From Cacajao melanocephalus (lineage: Eukaryota > Chordata > Mammalia > Primates > Pitheciidae), in NCBI GenBank assembly GCA_963573385.1, contig CAUYLG010022246.1:1-64000 (forward strand): a DNA stretch of 64,000 nucleotides, written 5' to 3'. Both the position numbers and the translations under genes were made by a program. This document shows, one piece after another, positions 1 to 11,599 of this stretch. Every line of letters begins with the position of its first letter. Positions within the stretch are counted from its first letter, which is position 1. The notes under the pieces were generated by a model. That model made no database searches. It was not told where the DNA came from and saw nothing but the letters and a program-made list of their open reading frames with translations.

Positions 1-1833
1 TGGGCCTTCCTGCTTGCTCATGGGATACACCACAGGTGAACCAAGACCTAATCTACAGCCCATCCCAACTCCTTCAGGCACATTTTTATGTTGTGACCCA
101 TCTAAGCTATGGCTTCTTTCTAGTTACCATAATTAATTGCACCTTGGAACATAAAAGAAACAGAAGGAGAAGGATGTAGTGCAGAGGACTGTGCTGATCT
201 GTATGTCCTTTAAAAGAGCAAATTTCCAAGACAGACAAATGGGATCTAATTAAACTTCAGAGCTTCTGTACATGTATTATTAAATACATTTTATTGGACT
301 GTTATTATCACCTCTATCAATACTTACTTCTATTGCAAAAACATTATTCATATACACTGAAAAGACAGACAAAACACAATTGTTAATGTTGTGTTTCCTT
401 TCAGTTTTCTCTCCATATTCATGAGGAAGTCAATATGAAGGAGGATCGTAGAGTTCACAAGATGAGTGAGGGCCTGGCAGCATTAGAGGCAAGCGGTGTT
501 GTTATTTGTCTTTCTCTTTTGTTCAGATTTTCCCAGCCACAGGTTTCCAGGTCTAGAGATCCTAGAAAGTGGTAAAGTCTAGGAGCTATTTTTTTTTAAT
601 GAATGTATTGCTCAACTAATTCATGTTTGTCGTAGAAAAACTATAAAATACAGATAAGCATACAACAAATAATCACTTCAAACCCCACAACTGAGGCAAA
701 AACCCTATGCCAATTGAAACAATTTTAAATGTAGATATGTGTGTTTTATGAACACAAAGAAGGAAATTACCTTTGACTATGATAGTCTAGAAACCAGAAA
801 ATTCTGCTACTATATTGCTAATTATAATCCTCATAAATCAATCTCTTTTCTCAAATTCAAATTCAAACATGTCACTATTTTTTTAAATGAAGAACTCCAT
901 CCCAGTGTACCCTAAATAGCTTTGTGCTTTTATCTTACATGACCTTCATCTTTCATAACAGAAGGCAAGAAGTTTTCCTAAATTTATCTAAGCTTTGGCT
1001 TTTTTTGGACATATAACGTTGATATATCTTAAAGTAAACAACATGTGTCAACACAAAGAAAGAAATCTGTAATCTGAGGCTCCACATCAATATTCTGATT
1101 TTATGCTCTCCTTTATTTTCTTGAAATAAGGGAAATGCAACTAAGGATGGCATTTAAGGGAAGAGGATACAGGGGCTCTAAGGGGGAAAATAAGCAGGAT
1201 CCTTGTAGCTGTTCCCAGTGTACTCACTTCTTGTGGAAGACAGAAGAGTCTTTCTGGTTTCATTACCCATGAAGGGGCTTCCAAATGGATGCCTCCCCAA
1301 GCAATCATTCCATTAGTCTATGAATCGAGAAACAGTCAGTGATCACATCATCAGATTAACAGCACATTCAAAGGTTGTAATAAAGGAAAGTTAAAGTCTG
1401 TGCTTCTCACATAAAGTCGAGAGTCAGAGATACACCTCTTGGCCCACATTCCATACCCAAAATATTCCCTTGTCCTCTTAACTGGAAAACTGATTTGTCT
1501 TTTCTTTCCATTCTCTGTGACCATATACTAATTAAACAAATACGTATTGGACGTAAATAAGAAATAATTCCTGTCATTAACAAGAATCCCTCAAGTTCAA
1601 ACTTGGATGTTTCTGATTTCAAAGCTGCTGCTTTCAGGTGATAAAGTATACTGCCTTTTACAGAAATGGTATTATTTCATTTTCTTTCCATAAGTTTTTG
1701 TCTAACATGTACAACCCACATGCAAGGAGATACTATCACCATCACCTTGATGAGGACCTGAAAATTGGAAAGATTCAAGCGAGCTTCCCAAGGTAAAAAA
1801 CAGGTAAACTGCAGACTCAATATATAAACATTG
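1..1833. other. Unassigned AT-rich DNA, no gene seen
   Basis: No repeat family, exon or RNA gene could be recognised here. Open frames on both strands are under 75 codons and have no family resemblance. The sequence is AT-rich with scattered short A and T runs. An old, heavily decayed repeat could be missed by eye. Confidence 0.6.
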
Positions 1834-2010
1834 TTATTCCAAATATGTGAGTAGAGTAGAGAAGAGATGAGGTGGACACTGACAATGCCCAGTTTCTGAC
1901 CCTGGGTAACTACCTGAGTGGTAATGAATCAGGCATAGCAGATTTGAGGAAGAAGAAAAATCAGTGATTATTGTATCAATTGAGTGAGTAGAAAATGTAG
2001 GTAAGATAGA
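1834..2010 (-). mobile_element. Possible old L2 LINE fragment
   Basis: Read on the plus strand, the segment resembles the reverse complement of the L2 ORF region: a stretch like 'gggtaactacctgagtggt' is followed by a purine-rich 'gaggaagaagaaaaatcag' block in the expected order. Divergence is high and the edges are guesses. Similar purine-rich DNA continues to about 2,290 and may belong to it. Chance purine richness is the alternative. Confidence 0.3.
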
Positions 2011-2821
2011 AGCCAAAATTCATCGTTTTGTTTTCAAGAATTTGGCAAAGTCAAGAAAATATTTGAGAGTGTCTAGATGCACAAATAGAATCAAATCAGC
2101 ATGAAACGTTATTAGTTTAATTGCTTAGTTTGTTAGATTGCTATGTTTCTAATAAGATGACATAAACTTGAGAATATTTATTGACTTGAGAAGTGAAAGA
2201 CAGAGATGAAGGAGCAACTAAGAAGGGACAATTTGGAAAGAGTGTCCTAAAGAAACAGGAGAAAATGGCATCAAGAAACAAGAGTGCAGGTTTAATTTAG
2301 ACAAAAGACACTAGGGCAGTCTGCATACTCCAAAGTGTAGCAGAAGGAGGGTAACAGAAAGATCCTCTGTAATGCTGAATCTCAAATATTCTTGTCAGTA
2401 TTAGGCCTTCAAGTTGAACTGGGCAACTGTTGCTACTTCCAACCCATGGGCGTAGTCTTATCTTCAGAATTCCAAATCTCAAAAATATGATAAAGTTATT
2501 GAGAAATTATTAATGTAATCCATTTCTAATGAACTGCCACATACATATAAAAAAGCAATAGAAGGTTTAAGGAAAGAGTCATCAAATTTAAAAGTTTAAA
2601 GCAAAGATTTCAGATTGAAGCTTGCTTCTGCTAACATGGTTGACTCTTGGACTCTTTGTTTTTTTGCCAGTGGTGTCAGGACATCTTTGTATGCTTCTGA
2701 AATTTTTAAAACATGTTTATGTATGTCAGTTAAAGTTGTTAATCCAGATGTTATTTTTCTCTATAATTAAGCTTCCTAGTCATTCAACATTTTAGGTAAT
2801 GGCATAGTTCCCATCTTGTTA
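2011..2821. other. Unassigned AT-rich DNA
   Basis: No gene or confident repeat is seen. The last bases form the left target-site duplication of the L1 that follows. Confidence 0.5.
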
Positions 2822-2835
2822 AAACTGTGAATGCC

Positions 2836-3868
2836 CTTTGTCAGATGGGTAGGTTGGGAAAAAAAGTTTCCATTCTGTTGGTTGCCAGTTCACTCTAATG
2901 ATAGTTTCTTTTGCTGTGCAGAAGCTCTTAAGTTTAATTAGATCTCATTTGCCTATTTTGGCTTTTGCTGCCATTGCTTTTGATATTTTAGTCATGAAGT
3001 CTTTGCCCATGCGTATGTCCTGAATGATATTGTATAGGTTTTCTTCTAGGGTTTTTATGGTGTTAGGTCTTATGTTTAAATCTTTAATCCATCTAGAGTT
3101 AATTTTAGTGTAATGAGTGAGGAAGAGATAGTTTCTGCTTTCTGCATATGGCTGGCCAGTTTTCCCAACACCATTTATTAAATAGGGAATTCTTTCCTCA
3201 TTGCTTGTTTTTATCAGGTTTGTCAAAGATCAGATGGTTGTAGATGTGTGGCGTTACATCTACAGGATGTAACCAAAGTCCTGTTCCATTGGTCTATATA
3301 TCTGTTTTGGTACCAGTACCATGCTATTTTGACTACTGTAGCCTTGTTGTATAGTTTGAAGTCAGGTAGCGTGATGACTATTTTTGTTGTTGTTGTTTGT
3401 TTGTTTTGTTTTTTGCTTAGGACTGTCTTGGCTATACGGGCTCTTTTTTGGTTGCATATGAAGTTCATTCCAATTCTGTGAAGAAAGTCAATGGTAGCTT
3501 GATGGGGATAGCATTGAATCTATAAATTACTCTCAGCAGTATGGCCATTTTCAAGATATTGATTTTTCTTAACCATGAGCACAGAATGTTTTTCCATCTG
3601 TTTGTGTCCTCTTTTATTTCCTTGAGCAGTGGTTTGTAGTTCTCCCTTAATAGGTCCTTCAACATCCCTTGTTAATTGTATTCCTAGGTATTTTAGCTTC
3701 TTTGTAGCAATTGTGAATGGGAGATTTTGCTCATGATTGGGCTGTCTGTTATTGGTGTATAGGAATGTTTGTGATTTTTGCACATTGATTTTGTATCCTG
3801 AGACTTTGCTGACATTGCTTACCAGCTTAAGGAGATTTTGGACTGAGATGATGAGGTCTTCTAAATAT
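2836..3868 (-). mobile_element. L1 ORF2 segment, inverted 5' part of a twin-primed L1
   Basis: This is L1 ORF2 (reverse transcriptase/C-terminal region) in antisense orientation. On the minus strand, interrupted frames carry typical ORF2 stretches such as [20 protein letters not shown] and AWYWYQNR. Stops and frameshifts break them, so no intact ORF2 exists. It is joined at about 3,869 to a sense-oriented L1 3' part (next entry), and one pair of TSDs flanks the whole. The left TSD is aaactgtgaatgcc at 2,822-2,835. In L1 order the inverted segment lies just upstream of the direct segment, as expected for twin priming at integration. Confidence 0.93.
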
Positions 3869-4788
3869 ACAGCATCTACAAAGAGCTTAAACAAACTTAC
3901 AAGAAAAAAAGAACAAACCCATCAAAAAGTGGGCGAAGGACATGAGCACTTTTCAAAAAACGACATTTATGCAGCCAACAAACATGAAAAAATGCTCATC
4001 ATCACTGGTCATTAGAGAAATGCAAATCAAAACCACATTGAGATACCGTCTCACGCCAGTTAGAATGCCGATCATTAATAAGTCAGGAGACAACAGATGC
4101 TGGAGAGGATATGGAGAGTTAAAAATATTTTTACACTGTTGGTGGGAGTGTAAATTAGTTCAACCATTGTGGAAGACAGTGGTATGGTGATTCCTCAAGG
4201 ATCTAGAACTATAAATACCATTTGACCCAGCAATCCCATTACTGGGTATATACCCAAAGGATTATACATTATTCTATTATAAAGACACATGCACACATAT
4301 GTTTGTTGCAGCACTGTTCACAATAGCAAAGACTTAGAACCAACCCAAATGCCCATCAATAATAGACGGGATAAAGAAAATGTGGCAGATATACACCACA
4401 GAATAGTATGCAGTCATAAAAAAGGATGAGTTCATGTCCTTTGCAGGGACATGGGTGAAGCTGGAAATCATCATTCTCAGCAAACTGACACAGGAACAGA
4501 AAACCAAACACCCCATGTTCTCACTCATAAGTGGGTGTTGAACAATGAGAACACATGGACACTGGGAGGGGAGCATCACACACTGGGGCCTCTGAAGTGG
4601 GTGGGGGGCTAGGGGAGGGATAGCAGGGGGTAGGGGCACTGGGGAGGGACAGCATTAGGAAAAATACCTAATATAGATGATGGGGTGATGGATGCAGGGA
4701 AAAACCATGGCACATGTATACCTACGTAACAAACCTGCATGTTCTGCCCACGTACCCCAGAACTTAAAGTAAAATAAATATTTTTTTT
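3869..4788 (+). mobile_element. L1 3' end (ORF2 C-terminus, 3' UTR, A-rich tail), primate L1PA-like
   Basis: The sense part of the same insertion begins near 'cagcatctacaaagagctt' in ORF2, with about five bases of possible microhomology at the switch. It runs through the ORF2 C-terminus and the G-rich 3' UTR tract (about 4,560-4,660) to 'cccagaacttaaag' and an A/T-rich tail. The right TSD is aaactgtgagtgcc at 4,789-4,802, one mismatch from the left copy. The 3' UTR style suggests a primate-age L1PA subfamily, but the exact subfamily was not assigned. Confidence 0.95.
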
Positions 4789-4802
4789 AAACTGTGAGTG
4801 CC

Positions 4803-5424
4803 AGTGAAGAAACATGCTTCCAGAATGAAGCACTTTCTTTCTTTTTACGAGGTCACTGTGACAGAGATGAGACATTTGATTTCAATACCCTTAATTAACT
4901 TGCATGGTATTCTGCTTTGATGTCACTAATTTTTTACTAGCAATATTTGCCTACCTGTTACTTTGAATTTTATGACAATTCAATTATTTTTAACCAACTT
5001 CCTTATGAAAGTGTAACACAAATATACATGGTATGGTTTTTAGTTTTGTGATCGGACACTGTATGATATTAGCAGTCACGTCCTGCAACCCCAAATATTT
5101 TGTGTCCCAGCCCTATGTTTGCTTGTTTATAACTTGGCACAGTGAAAGTCTACTCATGAGTATTTAATAAGTCTTTGCCTGTATCGCCACCTGGATTATA
5201 AGTTACAAGCACAAAACTGTCTTTCTTTTCACTGTTCAATTCTTACTGCCTAACCAAGAGTGTGGATTAGCCGCTTAACGCTTCCTGAAGAAATGCTTGA
5301 ATGAGCCAAATCATTGTAAATGAGCCAGTTGATTTGCTTCCTACAGACCTGGATTTTGAGTCTCTCTATTTTTTTCACTTTAATAACTTTAGACTATTTC
5401 AATGATTTTCTTTAACAGTAAGAA
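4803..5424. other. Unassigned DNA
   Basis: No gene or recognisable repeat is seen between the L1 and the GATA microsatellite. Confidence 0.5.
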
Positions 5425-5462
5425 AGATAGATACATAGACAGATGATAGATGAGTAGATAGG

Positions 5463-5510
<48 letters not shown>

Positions 5511-5520
5511 AAGATAGAAA
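5425..5520. repeat. (GATA)n microsatellite
   Basis: Imperfect gata/gaca/gtaga units lead into an uninterrupted core of about 12 to 14 GATA units (about 5,460-5,510), then two gaaagata variants. Cores of this length are usually polymorphic in length. The tyrosine/leucine/serine-repeat frame on the minus strand is translated microsatellite, not a gene. Confidence 0.97.
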
Positions 5521-5535
5521 TGTGATATTTACCCA

Positions 5536-5941
5536 TGATATGGTTTGGATCTGTGTCCCAACCCAAATCGCATGCCAAATTGTAATCGCCAATGTTGAAA
5601 TCGCAGCCTGGTGGGAGGTGATTAGATCGTGGGGGAGGTTTCTAATGGTTTAGCATCATCCCCTTTGTACTGTTTCATGACAGAGTTCTCATAAGAACTG
5701 GTTGTTTAAAAGTGGGTGGCACCTCCACCCTCCCTCTCTCTCTTTTTCCTGACCATGTGAGATGCCTTGCTCCCTCTTTGTCCTCCAGTACGATCCTAAG
5801 TTTCCTGAGGCTTTCCGAGAAGCAGAAGCTGCTATGCTTCCTGGACAGCCTGCATCATCCTGAGCCAATTGAACCTCTTTTCTCTATAAAGTATCCAGTT
5901 TCAGGTATTTATTTATAGCAGTTCGAGAATGGATTAATACA
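5536..5941 (+). mobile_element. MST-type MaLR solo LTR
   Basis: It begins tgatatggtttggatctgtg and ends gattaataca, the MST LTR termini. Between them lie the typical 'cctggtgggaggtgatt' block and 'ctcttttctctataaag' near the polyadenylation region. Flanks accca (5,531-5,535) and accct (5,942-5,946) are a 5-bp TSD with one mismatch. No internal region follows, so this is a solo LTR left by LTR-LTR recombination. Confidence 0.93.
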
Positions 5942-5946
5942 ACCCT

Positions 5947-6957
5947 TTTCAACCTATTCTAGACGAACAAACATATATATTTTTGGTTTTATATGTGTAC
6001 TTGCATCTTGCTAACAGTTATATTTTTAAAGCCCAGCTGTACTTGATATAATCAAATAAATGGATACAAAGGCATTTTCATTTTAACCACTATAACTACA
6101 GATGCTGGTGTTAAATTCCTGAAAATAATCTCTTACGTGTCTTTAAATCCATTAGAACACAAATGACAAGTGAGTCATCTGACGTGTCTTTTGATGTCCT
6201 TAGAATGTATTTATCTCTTTCTCAGAGAGCTAATTATTTATTTTGTCCTTAAATTTCCTTTTAGAAAGATATTAATGTTTATTCTTTTTCTTTCTACTGC
6301 TTGAACTCATTTGTAGGTTTTCCACAAAACATAACAGCTTGGATTTGGTGAATGGCTTATCAAACAAATTACAAAGTATAAATTTTGCTTTGAGGTTTTT
6401 GTCTCTCCCTGGCCCTAGTTTAAGAATCCTTAACATGATTTATGACTTCTCCCAATTTCTTTTTACCTCCACTTTCCCATTTATTAAAGTCTTTTCAGTT
6501 TTACTTTCCCTTCTAAATACCTTTCTTCTCACCACAAATCAACTGTTTTAATACACTAGTGCGAGGACAGAGAGAGCACCCTGACCCTGGAGAGGAGTGA
6601 CAGCCTGGGAGATTACGGCATTATATGAGAAATTTGACGATTAGAAAATCAGCAGATGTTTTTCTCACAAACAAGTCTCAGGAGCGTGGCTTGACCCAGG
6701 AGGCTTAGTACAAGGTCCTGGGATTTGCCAGTGATGAGGAAAAACGTGCAGCTCCTTGGGACACTTGCCTGTTTAAATCAGTGTTGCCAATCATTGCGTT
6801 TCCCCTGATGTTTTAAATATGGACTTCCATATTTGCAAGCAAATACTTTTAATTTCTAACGCAGTTAGGGAAGTCTGGCATCTATCTTGTCCCAAGCCCT
6901 TTAACTGGCATACAGAGAAAGGAATTTTAAGAATCTAAGTATGTAAAAGCCAAATTG
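5947..6957. other. Unassigned DNA
   Basis: No gene is seen. The part from about 6,550 to 6,800 is less AT-rich, but no family was recognised. Confidence 0.5.
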
Positions 6958-7005
6958 TTCTCTCTCTCTCTCTAAACACACACACACACACACAAACACA
7001 CAGGA
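6958..7005. repeat. (CT)n(CA)n microsatellite
   Basis: A short tctctctctctct run is followed by acacacacacac with an interrupting caaacaca. The two adjoining dinucleotide tracts are about 13 and 28 bases long. Confidence 0.95.
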
Positions 7006-9411
7006 AGAAATAAGAGTCCAGAGAGTGTGAGTCATTTACCCATGATCACAGTGGATGAGACACCTTCCCTGCCTCTCATTACATACATGGGTACAGCCCC
7101 TCAGGAAGAGCAGAGGTTAAGAAAAAGAGTCTGGCTCCCTGATCTGCATTAGAGTAACTCCACTAACCAGAAGATACGATTGAAAATATAAATTCAGGTA
7201 TTCAGATTTCTAACATGATCATCTGGAGATTTAAATGATTTTTTATGATTAATCACGATGATCTAAATAAACAAATACTACTATGTTAATTATATTTTGG
7301 CCATATGGTAAGAGTCATAGGAATTTCAACTGTTCCTGGCTAATCAGCATGTTCAGCAGAACCCCTGAAGATAGAAAAATATATCAACAGGTAAATAAAA
7401 CCTCTCCATGTTTATGATACATTGAAATTAGAAGCAACAGGAAAAAGAAAATGAATGGAGGTAAATGACTCAATTGAGCAATTAGAAATATGGCAAAGTT
7501 TGCCTATAAACATGCGTTGGGTTTTGTTTTTCTGTCTTTGCTGTCATTTTTCTTTGCTGCATCTGAGCAAAACTATGATTACCAACTACATATGAGGTGC
7601 GATCCTTCTTACATACGCTATGACATGAAGATGGTAAACCCAATAGAAACATGAATCATGCCCAAATGCATACACTATGAATTCATGATGCCAAATTGAA
7701 CAATTAGAAGTTTAGAAGAATTAGTCTTCCACACTTTTTTTAAAAATTATAATTGCAAATAATGTAATTTATATTATACTGTAAGATATGGTAATGACTA
7801 AATCAAATCTCAATATAGGATAATGATATAAGATTACCCAAATAATACCTGTATTAATAATAATGCCTCTACCTGCTATCGATGATGAAAAAGAGCATGA
7901 ATGAGAAACATGGTTAGCTCAATTAAGACAAATTATAAGGTGAGTAATTTGTGATAACCACAATGTTTTACATTAAACATATTGGGTATATTGGATATTA
8001 TAAAAGAAAATGGAAAATTCTAATTATGAGATAAAACTACAAAGATAAGTGATATCAGAAAATGGGAAATAAAAAAATATAAAGTAGTCTTGTCACTCGA
8101 AAAACAAAAGTTTTAATTTTTCTTTTTTCTTCATTTTTAATTTTCATAGATAAGATAGTTAATATTTAACTTAATATTCTTGAGGAAAGTTGAGTTACAA
8201 GAATTTTTAAATTTGCATTATAGATTCCAAACTACTTTGGAATATTCTCCACACATTTAAATGACATATTTTCCAAAACACCGTAGCTTTAGAGATAGAA
8301 AGGGTTTGACAGAGTACTATTAATTATGAAATTTTCACAATTATTTTTAAAAACCAGCTGGAATTTTTATAAGTAATGTATTAACCTCATTCAATGAATC
8401 TGCATAGTAAAGTATCTCTTACACTTGTTTTTATTTTTAACAAAAGCTAATGGTACTTGTGGAACTGCATTGATCTGAGTCCATCAGAAAACACTTGTAA
8501 TGTTAATGAAAACCTGAGTACCATAGATAAAACACAGCAAATGAATTTCTTCATGTTATGAGAGCAATATCAAGCACAATGTGAATGCTGCTGTTAATTC
8601 TTGTTTTCCATTATTGCTGCAAAATGCTGTTAAAAGCATTTGTGAATTCAAAATAATTAAATCTTTTGACCTACTCAAAAAAAAATGATCCCCCAAGACA
8701 TATCTTCGAAAATCTAATTTTCCTTCAAACTATTGTATATTTGAGGGCTTTACTTAATTCATTAGTTTATTTAATATGAGAAAATTAATCTTGATTTTGC
8801 ATTTCATTTTAATAACTTTGATAGCTTAAGAACTGCTTTTGATCTTATGATAATTTTGCCTGAGATGTGTTATTATCTTGAAGGATTTCTTCAATTCCCA
8901 TTTGCAAATAGTCTCAGAATTTTCAAGTGTTTGCCTGTTGAGCACAAATACATTTAAAGGTAAAAGTAGCAAAAATGCAGGCAACCACAAATAAACACAT
9001 TGAAAATAAGTACAAAAATGTGTTTCCAACTCTCTGTATTTTATTTTCTTATGGACTTCGCCTCTTCTTGGAGAAGAAGTGTTAATGTGAAACTGCAAGG
9101 CTTCCTCCAGGAGACCTCTTTGATGCCTCTTTTAAAGTATGTTATTCAGACTAGAGTGAGCAGCTGCTCCTGTGCCAAACTGTGAATGGTTCTGAAAGCT
9201 TTCCTCTACAAGCCACTCATCTAACTTCCATAGTTCACAATAATCACGCTTTAGGTTAAGTCCTTAAAATGTCCCCATTAAAATACATATGAATCAATTG
9301 ACAACAAGATGGTGGGTAGAGGGAGATTAGATTAATCCAAAAATATCCAAAATATTTCTGAAGGGTTTTATGTGTAACTTTTATTCATAAAGTTTGAAAC
9401 TTAATTCCACA
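7006..9411. other. Unassigned AT-rich DNA, no gene seen
   Basis: A long AT-rich stretch with no confident transposon match and only short, unrelated open frames. Oligo-A and oligo-T runs are frequent. It may be unique sequence or contain repeats too old to see. Confidence 0.55.
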
Positions 9412-9475
9412 TTAATTCATTCATTTACAAATATTTCCTTATATGGGCCAGGCACTATTATTCGTATAATAATGG
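9412..9475 (-). mobile_element. L2 LINE 3' terminus
   Basis: 'attcattcatttacaaatat' followed by 'gggccaggcactatta' matches the reverse complement of the L2 3' end, the common 'caacaaatatttattgagc...gtgccaggcactgt' motif. Only the terminal part is readable. Confidence 0.65.
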
Positions 9476-10127
9476 TTCAGGCACATATACCAGGAGAACA
9501 TTCTGCTCTGCTGTGGCCTGATGAAGACTTTTGGGTTTCCTGAAGCTCTCTCTGCTTACCCCACTGAGTGTCACTTAGCCTCCTCTGCTTTGTATTGTAT
9601 ACTGCATGGGATAGCCATCTCTTCCACCCATGGTGTGTCAGCTACTGGAGGGGGTGATTTTATTCTATATACAGCACTGATCAATCTCTCACTGTGAAGT
9701 TTCAGAGGATGCTGATGGGATGCTGAGGATTCTGGGCAGTGTGCAGCAGGTTTAGAGATTGAACACGTGCTTTACGCATGTATATCCTTTGACTTCCAAC
9801 TCATGTATGGTGTCTTCCAGCTGTATTTCCCAATGACCTATTTGAGCTGACTGGCTCATTTCCTACTGAAAATAAATTTGAGTTCCACAGGAAATTATCA
9901 TGATTATTTAATTGCAAAAGATATGTCAATATTTTAATATCCAGCTTTTCAATTCCAATCATTCGGGACTATTTTCATAATATGTTTAATTCAAGGATTT
10001 CTAGAATATAAGCAACGATTTGGGAAAAGGAAAGATAAACTCGGATGGAGCAGAGTATCTACAGTAAAAAATAACTGGTTATGTTCTAGTTGCATGGCTT
10101 TATTCATGTAACTTCTTCAATCACAGC
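9476..10127. other. Unassigned DNA
   Basis: No gene or family is recognised. The part from about 9,500 to 9,830 is less AT-rich than its surroundings. Confidence 0.5.
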
Positions 10128-10430
10128 AATGTTTACTTAGTACCTACTATGCACTAAAAAGACATACAAGACATTGAAGACATAACTATGAAGCAATAGG
10201 AGCCTTATCAACAATGAACTTAGGGACTAGGAACAGCTAAACAACTACAAACAGGGCAGTAAATACAGTCATGAGGGTTGTACAGAAAGCCAGGAGGATA
10301 CATAGAGAGCACATCTATTCTATTACGGGGGAACAAGGAAGGAATATCTGGAGAAACACAGAAGAAATCAGCCGAAAGAATGAGGGAGATAAAGGATTAA
10401 AAAAAATGTTTCAGATAGAAGAAACACGGA
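10128..10430 (-). mobile_element. L2 LINE 3' fragment
   Basis: It opens with 'ttagtacctactatgcacta' and continues through blocks equivalent to the antisense L2 3' UTR, including the 'gtaaatacagtcatgagggt' area and the 'aggaaggaatatctgg' area. Divergence is strong. Orientation is clear because the 3' terminus lies at the left. Confidence 0.6.
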
Positions 10431-11599
10431 CATAAGATGGTTGAGAGCAGAGTGTATTGATGAAACCAATGTGAATTTCTCTATTTTCTCTCAAAATGGG
10501 AACTGTAATGCTTGTTATACCTACCCCACAAGAATTTATTTAGAAATAGCAAATGAAATGGAAATGTTAGAGAATATATATGAGAATTGGAGTATTTCTA
10601 GTTTCAGTAGAGTGGCTTCTATTCATAGGAGATATTTTTCCAAAATTCTTATTAACTATTATTTGATTTGTTGAAGTACAAGTAGAAACACAATTTTAGT
10701 TAAACAAATTTAATTTTTAAATATTGTTATTCTATGTATAAATACACTATATTTTATCAATCCTTTGTAGCATTTTTGTATCTTAGCTAAAATCCCTTAT
10801 ATATTGTTACATTATGAATTTGACATATCAAATTTTCTGAATACCTAAATGTCTTACAAACAAAACATTAGCAATTATTAAATGACCTATAAATCTAATG
10901 AGTTAAGCTCATAAAGTTGATAACTTTTAAGTTCACTTAAGTATTTCAGTGTTGCTTACAATCTTAATGAAAATCCTTTTATACTTTTTAATATTGAGTG
11001 TAAACATAATTAATCTCTTTATACATTTCAAATAGAAAAATAGGCTTATCCGTTAGGTCTCTGGTGTACCAGATTCTTTTAACATAACAAATACCACAAT
11101 ACTACATATAGTTGTTACAAATAGAACACAAAAATATTCAAATAATCAGTTTGATTGGCTTCATAATTTTTAATATCGATCTCTGTTATTCTAAAATTCA
11201 TATTCAATGCTTATTTACTACCAACTATATTATTCCAAACAAATCAGGATTCTATTTTCTGTATTTTTACATCATTGATAGAAATATTTGATCACAATAC
11301 TGGTGTCAATTCTTGCTCAGCATACTAATTGAAACGATGAGCCTGTGTAGTCACAAAAACGAATTTCTATGATTTACTAAGAACTACAGTCCTACACATT
11401 CACCTAATTTAAATCAGAAACGTACCAACCAAATTTTCTAATCTGTTCATTAAATTCAACTAATTAATTTACTGCCAAATTCTATTCCAAAATATTTTTT
11501 CCTTTTCTTCCTATGTGATAGAACCACAATTTATGTAGCTATTTTTTGACGTCCCATTAGATTTTTTTCATCTCTCAAAAGTTTGTCGCATAATTCACA
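10431..11599. other. Unassigned AT-rich DNA
   Basis: Very AT-rich. No gene or transposon could be assigned. Confidence 0.5.

Noticed and set aside
2945..3894. Minus-strand frames with strong reverse-transcriptase-type protein similarity
   Set aside because: They are fragments of a decayed L1 ORF2, broken by stops and frameshifts, not a cellular gene.
5389..5592. Minus-strand frame with Leu/Ser/Ile/Tyr repeats
   Set aside because: It is the GATA microsatellite in translation.
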